From an uncultured Bacilli bacterium (GTDB taxonomy: Bacteria; Bacillota_I; Bacilli_A; RF39; UBA660), in the NCBI GenBank assembly GCA_949113215.1, contig CARZYU010000029.1, positions 343-8,505 of the forward strand: 8,163 bases of DNA, in the 5' to 3' direction. Both the position numbers and the translations under genes were made by a program. The notes below the pieces were generated by a model. That model saw only the letters and a list, made by a program, of their open reading frames with translations. It ran no database searches and was not told where the DNA came from. This document shows, in pieces, positions 1-4,774 of the stretch (positions are counted from its first letter, which is position 1; every line of letters starts with the position of its first letter).

Positions 1-536
1 AGATGTGCTTTGATTTCCTCCATCGATAAATCGCGACACATCGCATATTCTCCATAATAACCGAGACGTTCTTTGTTGTACTCCTGTCCTTTTCTAATTT
101 CTTCTAGTTTCTCACTTGAGCAAAAGCAAGGATAAGCAAGTCCTCGTCTTACCAAATCTTTCGCAAACGTCTGATAAATTTCCTTTCGTTCGCTTTGCAT
201 ATAAGGACCGTAGTTTCCACCTTTTTGAAAGCCTTCAGCATAATCAATTTGAAAGTAATCAAGAGCATTTAAAATCGCTTCTTTTGCTCCTTCCACTTCC
301 CTTTTACTATCGGTATCTTCCACCCGAAGATAGAACACTCCACCGTCCTTGGCAAAACAAGAATTGATAAAAGCTCCATAGAGATTTCCAAGATGCATGA
401 ATCCTGTTGGGCTTGGAGCAAAACGAGTTACCATAGCTCCTTCCTTTCGATTTCTTGCAGGATACAATTCATCGTAATCATGTGGAGTTTTATCAATGTG
501 AGGGAACAAAAGTTCAGCAAGTTCTTGGTAATCCAT
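1..536 (-). CDS. gltX: Glutamyl-tRNA synthetase, N-terminal part (cut by window edge)
   Basis: Class I aminoacyl-tRNA synthetase that loads glutamate onto tRNA-Glu and, in many Bacillota, also onto tRNA-Gln for later amidation. Only the first 178 codons are inside the window. The ATG at 536 follows a clear TAGGAGGA site (543-550). Residues 1-35 are an extension before the Rossmann core. The core opens with VTRFAPSPTGFMHLGN (36-51), where MHLGN occupies the HIGH-signature position. YLRVEDTDS, typical of GluRS, and the YPCFCS segment follow downstream. The KMSKS loop and anticodon-binding domain lie outside the window. It sits 48 bp behind tRNA-Gln(CTG) on the same strand, with a small terminator-like hairpin between them. 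The family assignment is firm; whether it is discriminating or charges tRNA-Gln cannot be read from this part. Confidence 0.93.
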   Translation of the reverse strand, partial: MDYQELAELLFPHIDKTPHDYDELYPARNRKEGAMVTRFAPSPTGFMHLGNLYGAFINSCFAKDGGVFYLRVEDTDSKREVEGAKEAILNALDYFQIDYAEGFQKGGNYGPYMQSERKEIYQTFAKDLVRRGLAYPCFCSSEKLEEIRKGQEYNKERLGYYGEYAMCRDLSMEEIKAH

Positions 537-553
537 AAACATTCCTCCTAGAA

Positions 554-574
554 AGAAAAACATCTTGCGATGTT
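554..574 (-). terminator. Short terminator or attenuator hairpin between tRNA-Gln and gltX
   Basis: Read on the minus strand, AACATC-GCAA-GATGTT forms a 6-bp stem closed by a GNRA-type tetraloop (559-574), followed by TTTCTTTC. It lies 10 bp behind the tRNA 3' end and 8 bp ahead of the gltX Shine-Dalgarno. I see no convincing separate gltX promoter in the short gap. The hairpin may therefore end the tRNA transcript while allowing partial readthrough into gltX. The stem is short and AT-rich, so termination may be incomplete. Confidence 0.5.
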
Positions 575-584
575 ACTTCAAAAT

Positions 585-659
585 TGGTTGCCTAGGCTAG
601 ATTCGAACTAGCGCATGATGCGGTCAGAGCGCACTGCCTTACCACTTGGCTACTAGGCA
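585..659 (-). tRNA. tRNA-Gln (anticodon CTG)
   Basis: The 75-nt gene folds as a complete cloverleaf. The acceptor is TGCCTAG/CTAGGCA, the D-stem GCC/GGC, the anticodon stem GTGCG/CGCAT with loop CTCTGAC, and the T-stem GCTAG/CTAGC with loop TTCGAAT. The discriminator is A and CCA is encoded. The anticodon CTG (plus-strand cag at 625-627) reads the glutamine codon CAG. The U1-A72 end pair and the AGCCAAGTGGTAAGGCA D-arm are typical of bacterial tRNA-Gln. It has its own promoter just upstream and is followed by gltX. Confidence 0.96.
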
Positions 660-673
660 ATAAATACATGATT

Positions 674-702
674 ATCATAACATACTTTTTTCCTTTTGAA
701 AA
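674..702 (-). promoter_or_regulatory. Promoter of tRNA-Gln (and perhaps gltX)
   Basis: On the minus strand, TTTTCA (697-702) is separated by 17 bp from TATGAT (674-679), ending 14 bp before the tRNA. The -10 matches consensus at five of six positions and the -35 at four. The -35 overlaps the T-tail of the preceding operon's terminator, so the two transcription units are tightly packed. Confidence 0.6.
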
Positions 703-703
703 C

Positions 704-730
704 AAAAAGACAAGGGAATTTTTCCTTGTC
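704..730 (-). terminator. Rho-independent terminator of the 734-1596 operon
   Basis: Minus-strand GACAAGG (724-730) pairs perfectly with CCTTGTC (709-715) around an 8-nt loop. It is followed by TTTTTG and more T residues, and lies 4 bp past the stop codon of the last small gene. Confidence 0.85.
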
Positions 731-733
731 ACT

Positions 734-1084
734 TTAATAAATCAAATGAATGGAACGATAGATTCCATGATCAACCACTTCGTAAGATTGTAAAAACAAA
801 TCACCTTTGCGGTATCCATAAGTCGATTCTTCTTGAAATTTTTCAAATTTCTCTAAGTAGTCAGCAATTTCTCTTTCTAACACTTTTTTCGAACGAAGTG
901 AAACAAAGGTTGCTGCTGTCATACAGCATTCTTCCTGAAAATAAGAAAACCGTGGAATAAAAAATTGACTACCGCCCCTTCCTTCATACGTGGTATGAAA
1001 GAACGTTTGATTATTCCATAAAACAAGAAATACAAGCAAAAGGATCAGAAGGACTCCACAACAAAACATCCATATCTTCTTCAT
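734..1084 (-). CDS. Small single-pass membrane or exported protein, unknown function
   Basis: This is a 116-residue protein I do not recognise. A Lys-Lys start followed by about 20 hydrophobic residues (5-23) is an uncleaved anchor or signal sequence. The two cysteines inside it (C8, C9) are not in a lipobox context that I find convincing. The rest is polar, with an adjacent Cys pair (C53, C54) and a charged helical stretch (66-86), and is probably extracytoplasmic. The ATG sits one base after the TAA of the upstream gene, and the Shine-Dalgarno-like GAAGAAG lies inside that gene's end, which suggests translational coupling. It is the last gene of a three-gene operon and is closed by the terminator at 704-730. 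Confidence 0.7.
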   Translation of the reverse strand: MKKIWMFCCGVLLILLLVFLVLWNNQTFFHTTYEGRGGSQFFIPRFSYFQEECCMTAATFVSLRSKKVLEREIADYLEKFEKFQEESTYGYRKGDLFLQSYEVVDHGIYRSIHLIY

Positions 1085-1085
1085 A

Positions 1086-1286
1086 TTACTTCTTCACCAC
1101 CAAACGATGAGGATCTTTTACGAAAGATCGCACAACCGTCCCACAAGAAAGACAAATGACGTAATACATCGCTTGTTCCTTTGTCGTAAATATTTTAGAA
1201 GCAGGAAAGACATTCGCATATCCAGAATGTTTTGCTTCCACAAATTCCTCTTTTCCATAATAAGGACAAACTTCTTTCTTTTCCAT
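1086..1286 (-). CDS. Small zinc-ribbon-like protein with one ligand cysteine replaced
   Basis: This 66-residue protein resembles short bacterial zinc-ribbon proteins often labelled TFIIIB-like by automated annotation. The knuckles are CPYYG (7-11) and CLSCG (45-49), with the conserved-looking EFVEAKHSGYANV (14-26) and KEQAMYYVICLSCGTVVRS (36-54) between and after them. A normal ribbon would read CPxCG at the first knuckle. Here the codon for residue 10 is TAT (Tyr), one base from TGT (Cys), leaving three apparent zinc ligands (C7, C45, C48). A strong AAGGAGGAT site precedes the ATG. It starts 19 bp after the DUF3795-like gene and abuts the next one, so the three are co-transcribed. Function is unknown; any transcriptional role is only suggested by the fold. 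Confidence 0.75.
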   Translation of the reverse strand: MEKKEVCPYYGKEEFVEAKHSGYANVFPASKIFTTKEQAMYYVICLSCGTVVRSFVKDPHRLVVKK

Positions 1287-1305
1287 TCTATCCTCCTTAA
1301 ACTTT

Positions 1306-1596
1306 TTAATTGGTTATTTTATTTTGGCACCACTTTTTACAATTTTCAATCCGTAAACCATTGTCTCCTTGCTCCTTATCATAAGCAAAAGAATTCAATA
1401 GATCACAAGGAAAAGTTTCACATTCCCCACAACATTGGTATCCTTTTTCCTCACAACAAGTTTTAACCGGACAAATTCCCCAAAAAGGATTTTTCACCGC
1501 AAGACAACCTTTACAGCCCATCTTCTCTTGGTACTCACATTCTCGACAAGCAATACCACATCTTGATTGAATCGTTGTTTCTTTTACCTCTACCAT
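1306..1596 (-). CDS. DUF3795-like cysteine-rich protein
   Basis: This is a 96-residue protein with 14 cysteines (13, 17, 20, 28, 31, 42, 47, 48, 55, 56, 59, 64, 86, 90). The order CGIACREC, CKGC, CPVKTCC, CCGEC, FPC is the pattern I associate with the DUF3795 family, which probably binds zinc or iron-sulfur clusters. No catalytic role is established to my knowledge. There is no membrane segment or export signal, so it should be cytoplasmic. The length fits the family. The ATG is preceded by an AAGGAAAG site. It is the first gene of the three-gene operon and lies 41 bp downstream of an extended -10 promoter. Confidence 0.85.
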   Translation of the reverse strand: MVEVKETTIQSRCGIACRECEYQEKMGCKGCLAVKNPFWGICPVKTCCEEKGYQCCGECETFPCDLLNSFAYDKEQGDNGLRIENCKKWCQNKITN

Positions 1597-1636
1597 TTTC
1601 TTCTTTCCTTCCTATCACTCTTTCTGATCTACTATC

Positions 1637-1645
1637 ATTATAGCA
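1637..1645 (-). promoter_or_regulatory. Extended -10 promoter of the small-protein operon
   Basis: Minus-strand TGCTATAAT contains a perfect TATAAT (1637-1642) and the TGn extension (1643-1645). No good -35 exists at 16-18 bp; that region is occupied by the hairpin of the preceding gene's terminator, so the extended -10 presumably compensates. The predicted start point is about 35 bp upstream of the first ATG. Confidence 0.65.
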
Positions 1646-1646
1646 C

Positions 1647-1677
1647 AAAAAGAAGCCAATTAGTTGGTTGGCTTCTT
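1647..1677 (-). terminator. Rho-independent terminator overlapping the end of the XRE gene
   Basis: Minus-strand AAGAAGCCAA (1668-1677) pairs perfectly with TTGGCTTCTT (1650-1659), and the stem runs into a T-tract. The 5' arm is coding sequence for the last residues of the XRE membrane protein, and its TAA stop (1660-1662) lies in the 8-nt loop. The plus-strand reading also ends in T residues, but no plus-strand gene arrives here. Confidence 0.88.
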
Positions 1678-2478
1678 TTTCTCATCCATGCTTTTTCCTT
1701 TGGAAACATCAAGAACTATCAAAAAGATAGCAATTCCAACAAATAGAAAAGCACAAAGCACATTAACACTATTATCCGACTCTGAAGAAATCTTAAGTAA
1801 CCTTTCATACACCGGATTCGTAAAAGCTGTACAAATGGCAAGAAACAACATTGTTACAGCACCTTTTACCATTTTACTCCATTTAGTAAAGAAACAGAGT
1901 AACAACAAAATCCAGAGTAATAAAAATTCAAAAGAAGCAATTCCAAAGGAGCCCCAAAGAGGAATTTCCCGATAGACGAAATAAATCACCAAGAGTAGTA
2001 AATAAACCAAGAATGTAACAATACCCGATACTTTTAAGAAACGATATTTGTTTTTGGGAAGTAATGATGGCAAATTGGTAATCGCAAAAGAAATCATGAG
2101 GGAAACCAAAACGATAAAAAACCAAGATAGTCTCTTTTCGATGACTAAATTACAAATACCACAAGCGAGAAAGGCAACGAAATAACCCACGAGAAGCACA
2201 TCATACATCACCTTTTTTAACGTACGATAATTTTTAATCTCTTTTTGAGTACTCCTCATGGCTTCATCATCACAAGCCATAAAAAATTCATGCTCCGATA
2301 TTTTTAATTCTTGGCATAATTTCGGAATCATCGTAATATCTGGATACGTAATCGCTCTTTCCCATTTCGAAATCGTCGTTGGAATCACATTTAATCTATT
2401 CGCCAATTCTTCTTGCGTTAAATGTGCCTCCTTTCGTTTCTTGCTTAAATATTTTCCAAAGTTTTCCCTATCTTGCAT
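1660..2478 (-). CDS. XRE-family HTH regulator with six predicted membrane segments
   Basis: This is a membrane-tethered DNA-binding protein of 272 residues. Residues 7-62 form a Cro/CI-type helix-turn-helix (KYLSKKRKEAHLTQEELA, then TTISKWERAITYPD). A linker follows, then about six hydrophobic segments (roughly 92-112, 118-139, 150-169, 178-198, 204-221, 239-257). The reading frame opens at 2517, but I choose the ATG at 2478 because an AAGGAG site (2487-2492) sits just before it and the HTH starts right after it. I know no named domain for the membrane part. Such fusions are common in Bacillota and probably couple membrane signals or stress to transcription; that is inference. The gene is monocistronic by layout. 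A short palindrome at 2531-2545 is a candidate autoregulatory site. Confidence 0.88.
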   Translation of the reverse strand: MQDRENFGKYLSKKRKEAHLTQEELANRLNVIPTTISKWERAITYPDITMIPKLCQELKISEHEFFMACDDEAMRSTQKEIKNYRTLKKVMYDVLLVGYFVAFLACGICNLVIEKRLSWFFIVLVSLMISFAITNLPSLLPKNKYRFLKVSGIVTFLVYLLLLVIYFVYREIPLWGSFGIASFEFLLLWILLLLCFFTKWSKMVKGAVTMLFLAICTAFTNPVYERLLKISSESDNSVNVLCAFLFVGIAIFLIVLDVSKGKSMDEKKKPTN

Positions 2479-2500
2479 TCTATTTTCTCCTTTCCATTCC

Positions 2501-2530
2501 AGTTTACTGAAATTCATTCATTTTTTACAA
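2501..2530 (-). promoter_or_regulatory. Possible promoter of the XRE membrane regulator
   Basis: Minus-strand TTGTAA (2525-2530), an 18-bp spacer and TAAACT (2501-2506) lie ahead of the gene. Both boxes are imperfect and the implied leader is very short, with the Shine-Dalgarno almost at the transcript 5' end. The call is therefore tentative. Confidence 0.3.
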
Positions 2531-2545
2531 TGGCTTGTTAAGCCA
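2531..2545. repeat. Short perfect inverted repeat upstream of the XRE gene
   Basis: TGGCTT-GTT-AAGCCA has two perfect 6-bp arms around 3 bp and abuts the possible -35 box of the XRE gene. It has no adjacent T-run at the stem in the minus direction, so it does not look like the terminator of the hydrolase operon, which has its own at 2592-2614. An operator for the XRE protein is possible. Confidence 0.4.
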
Positions 2546-2591
2546 CTTTCTCTTCTTTTTAAGAATATCAAACAAAGAGGAAAAAGAACAG

Positions 2592-2614
2592 AAAAAGACC
2601 ACTTCTGTGATCTT
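2592..2614 (-). terminator. Terminator of the hydrolase operon
   Basis: Minus-strand AAGATCAC (2607-2614) pairs with GTGGTCTT (2595-2602), including one T-G pair, around an AGAA loop. It is followed by TTTCTGTTCTTTTT. It begins 6 bp past the TGA stop of the last hydrolase. Confidence 0.8.
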
Positions 2615-2620
2615 CAAAAC

Positions 2621-3544
2621 TCAATTTTCTTTAAAACTTATTTTTTGATCTTGATAAAGTTCATTTTTAAGTATTTCCGGATTATCGGAAGTAAATGCTT
2701 TACTAGCTTCCTCATCACCTTGTAATTGCCACATCAACCAAGCAGTAACATATCCATCCGCTTGGTATAACATTTGTCCATGTTCTGCACCTATTCTTCT
2801 CATCATAACTTTAGAGGAAGAAATTTTTTCATACATATCAATCATCTTTTCTATTGGTATAACCATCTGAGTTTCAAAATCGCCTTTCGTTCCTGCAATC
2901 ATCAATGTTGCAATATTTACTTTCGTTAAATCATAATTCCAACCAAAAGCAAGAGCTGTTTCCTCATGGGTGGGAGAAAGTGCAACAGCAGTTTTATAAT
3001 CCTCTTTATGCTCCATAATGGAAATAGATGTAAACACTCCCGCTCCACCTTGTGAATGTCCTGTAATACCTATATTATCAATGTCTATTTTTCCATATAA
3101 TATACTATCTTTATCTTCATTTGCCTTTTTTATATAATCGATGGTCTCATCAGCAGATTTACCAAATCCTGTACTTCCATCATCATTTCCTACAACAACA
3201 AATCCCCAAGATGCCAGATGCTTGAATAGTGCTTGATATTTTTTAGGAAGAATACCAGTACCATTTAAAACTATGACTACTGGATACTTTTTATTGCTGC
3301 TTTTTAGTTCTTCAGGATAATAAACATAATTATACTTTGTTAACTCTGTTGCCTTACTTTTTGTACTTTTCACTTTATATTTACCCATTCTAAGATAGTT
3401 TGCTTCAATATCTCCGCCAGTTTTTACTTCTTTTGTATAATTTTTGGGTACCGCTGGAAGGAAAGATAGAAGGCAAAGAAAACCGATCAATAACAAAATA
3501 GGAATTGCTAAAATGACTCCAAAAATTTTGAATACTTTTATCAT
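2621..3544 (-). CDS. Membrane-anchored alpha/beta hydrolase, chlorophyllase/dienelactone-hydrolase-like
   Basis: This is a 307-residue serine hydrolase. Residues 4-30 are a hydrophobic N-terminal anchor, so the catalytic domain should face outside. The oxyanion-side strand reads VVIVLNGTG (89-97). The nucleophile elbow is GHSQGG, with S164 and the GHSQGG context typical of chlorophyllase-like and polyester-hydrolase-like members. The likely catalytic His is H255 in AEHG. The acid is probably D222 after the strand LMIAGTKGD. The ATG follows an AGGTGG site, 16 bp behind the upstream hydrolase stop, so the two are co-transcribed. The substrate is unknown: an ester is the default guess, and a peptide or acyl-polymer cannot be excluded. 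It is the last gene of the operon and ends at the terminator at 2592-2614. Confidence 0.85.
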   Translation of the reverse strand: MIKVFKIFGVILAIPILLLIGFLCLLSFLPAVPKNYTKEVKTGGDIEANYLRMGKYKVKSTKSKATELTKYNYVYYPEELKSSNKKYPVVIVLNGTGILPKKYQALFKHLASWGFVVVGNDDGSTGFGKSADETIDYIKKANEDKDSILYGKIDIDNIGITGHSQGGAGVFTSISIMEHKEDYKTAVALSPTHEETALAFGWNYDLTKVNIATLMIAGTKGDFETQMVIPIEKMIDMYEKISSSKVMMRRIGAEHGQMLYQADGYVTAWLMWQLQGDEEASKAFTSDNPEILKNELYQDQKISFKEN

Positions 3545-3560
3545 GCCTCTTTACCACCTA

Positions 3561-4529
3561 CTACTCTACTGGCATATATTTATCTAAATATTCTTCTACT
3601 GTTTCCATCCATTCTTTATAAACCTTATTATCATTTTGTAGTCCATGTCCTGAATGGGATGCTTCAAAATATTTATAATCAACATTATATTTTTTATAAG
3701 TTTCTAATAATCTTTGTGAGCCTTTATAAGGTTGAACTTTATCATATTTTCCATAGGCAACTACACTAGGCACTGTGTTTTCATCTATCCACATCACTGC
3801 TGAAATTGGTTTTAATTTTTCTATATAAGAACCGTCTTTTATTTCTTCCTTTGTTAATTCGATTCCACCCATGACTCCAAGTAATCCTGCTGCACCTTCT
3901 CTTGCCTCATCGGTATCTCGATCAAAGCCATAAATATCCCAGTCTTCGGCATAGAAACTTGATGGTCCAACTGCTCCAAATAATAATTTTACTGGAACTG
4001 GAGATTCTCTATAATCCCTATAAGCATAAATCATAGCTAGGGCATGTCCTGCAGATCCTCCACCTACAGCCATTTTATCAATATGATATCCATATTTTTC
4101 CACTTCTTCAATTACTTTCGGTATTGCCGCTTTTATTTCATTTGATTGTGATAAAACTGATTTTTCATTTGTTTCATTTCTCAAAGTATAGTTAATTCCA
4201 ACTGCTATATATCCTTTAGAACATAACCAAGAGAGTATTCCCTCATCTCCAGACTTATCTCCTGCGGTGAATCCTCCTGCATGAAGATAAACAACTAATC
4301 CGTAGTTTTCTTTAGAATCATCTTTTGGTAAATACAAATCAAATTTATTTGCTTCTCCATCACCATAAGAAATATCTTTGTAAAGAGTCCCTAATTCTTC
4401 ACTCCACGTTACTGAGTATTTTTTTGCCCATGAAGGTTGGATTTTCATTTTAGTATAAACTCCAATACCTATCGAAACAAAGAATACTAGAACACAAACA
4501 AATATGAACATCCCTTTCCCTCTTTTCAT
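3561..4529 (-). CDS. Membrane-anchored alpha/beta hydrolase, esterase/lipase (COG0657-like)
   Basis: This is a 322-residue esterase-type hydrolase. An N-terminal hydrophobic segment (7-25) anchors it or directs export. The catalytic domain starts with the KDISYGDGEANKFDLYLP strand pair typical of this group. It continues with HAGG (83-86, the HGGG-type oxyanion motif) and a nucleophile elbow GGGSAG with S159. An acid near D263 (AYGKYDKVQP) and a histidine in SHSGHG (H292 or H295, the latter better placed) complete the triad. Its ATG overlaps the upstream peptide gene's TGA by four bases (ATGA), and a GGGAGG site lies inside that gene, so translation is coupled. It differs clearly in motifs from the next hydrolase, so the pair is not a recent duplication. 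Substrate unknown; regulation by the divergent TetR protein is inferred. Confidence 0.87.
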   Translation of the reverse strand: MKRGKGMFIFVCVLVFFVSIGIGVYTKMKIQPSWAKKYSVTWSEELGTLYKDISYGDGEANKFDLYLPKDDSKENYGLVVYLHAGGFTAGDKSGDEGILSWLCSKGYIAVGINYTLRNETNEKSVLSQSNEIKAAIPKVIEEVEKYGYHIDKMAVGGGSAGHALAMIYAYRDYRESPVPVKLLFGAVGPSSFYAEDWDIYGFDRDTDEAREGAAGLLGVMGGIELTKEEIKDGSYIEKLKPISAVMWIDENTVPSVVAYGKYDKVQPYKGSQRLLETYKKYNVDYKYFEASHSGHGLQNDNKVYKEWMETVEEYLDKYMPVE

Positions 4530-4642
4530 TTCCTTTTTCCTCCCATTAGAAGATTTAAAAATGCTCTAAATGCTAATCTTCCAACTACAACTCCTACTAG
4601 GGCAACACATCCCAGAATCATCCATCTCTTTCCAGTCATCAT
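4526..4642 (-). CDS. Tiny single-pass membrane peptide leading the hydrolase operon
   Basis: A longer frame opens at 4744, but its 5' part runs through the promoter region and has no ribosome binding site. I place the start at the ATG at 4642 (an ATG at 4639 follows directly), because AAGGAGGAG lies 9 bp upstream. The product is then 38 residues: a charged start (MMTGKRW), one hydrophobic helix (8-21) with small residues and a conserved-looking VGVVVG, a short amphipathic stretch, and a basic end (GGKRK). I do not recognise it. Overlap with the hydrolase start suggests it acts with, or couples translation of, the hydrolases. It could also be merely a translated leader. Confidence 0.6.
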   Translation of the reverse strand: MMTGKRWMILGCVALVGVVVGRLAFRAFLNLLMGGKRK

Positions 4643-4658
4643 AATTTTTAACTCCTCC

Positions 4659-4687
4659 TTGACCAAAAACATAAATAGTGTTATATT
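4659..4687 (+). promoter_or_regulatory. Promoter of the tetR gene
   Basis: TTGACC (4659-4664), a 17-bp spacer and TATATT (4682-4687) each match consensus at five of six positions. The -10 box lies inside the palindrome at 4678-4695. The start point should be near 4694, giving a leader of about 78 nt. Confidence 0.65.
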
Positions 4688-4695
4688 TCTAACAC
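4678..4695. promoter_or_regulatory. Perfect 18-bp palindrome, candidate TetR operator
   Basis: GTGTTA-TATTTC-TAACAC has two perfect 6-bp arms around a 6-bp centre, a size and form usual for TetR-family operators. It covers the -10 of the tetR promoter and the predicted start point of the opposing hydrolase promoter. A dimer bound here would block both. The match to a TetR site is inferred from form and position, not from a known consensus. Confidence 0.7.
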
Positions 4696-4700
4696 AAAGA

Positions 4701-4729
4701 AGTATAACCAAGAAACAAACGAAAAGCAA
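4701..4729 (-). promoter_or_regulatory. Promoter of the peptide-hydrolase operon
   Basis: Minus-strand TTGCTT (4724-4729), a 17-bp spacer and TATACT (4701-4706) lie ahead of the operon. The predicted start point is near 4694, at the edge of the palindrome, with a leader of about 52 nt to the 4642 start. A TATAAC half-site-like string overlaps the -10 on the plus strand (4703-4708). Confidence 0.6.
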
Positions 4730-4743
4730 TCTCTTCAAGGCCA

Positions 4744-4774
4744 ATTGTTAGAAAGGAAAGGACATTATAACAGT
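4744..4774. repeat. Stretched second copy of the operator half-sites around the tetR start
   Basis: TGTTAGAAA (4746-4754) and TATAACA (4766-4772) are exactly the two parts that, joined, make the minus-strand reading of the palindrome at 4678-4695. Here they are parted by 11 bp holding the GGAAAGGA ribosome binding site. In the tetR mRNA the same bases can pair as AUUGUUA/UAACAGU, putting the Shine-Dalgarno in the loop and the GTG start in the stem. Confidence 0.45.

Noticed and set aside
116..367. Plus-strand open frame of 83 codons
   Set aside because: It lies wholly antisense to gltX, whose protein motifs are clear, and has no ribosome binding site of note.
1107..1466. Plus-strand open frame of 119 codons
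   Set aside because: It is antisense to the zinc-ribbon and DUF3795-like genes; its composition is that of a reversed Cys-rich gene.
1664..1975. Plus-strand open frame of 103 codons
   Set aside because: It is antisense to the membrane part of the XRE gene and has no support of its own.
1928..2125. Minus-strand open frame of 65 codons
   Set aside because: It is an out-of-frame shadow inside the XRE membrane protein.
2258..2725. Plus-strand open frame of 155 codons
   Set aside because: It runs antisense across the HTH domain, a promoter region, a terminator and the end of a hydrolase, so it cannot be a real gene.
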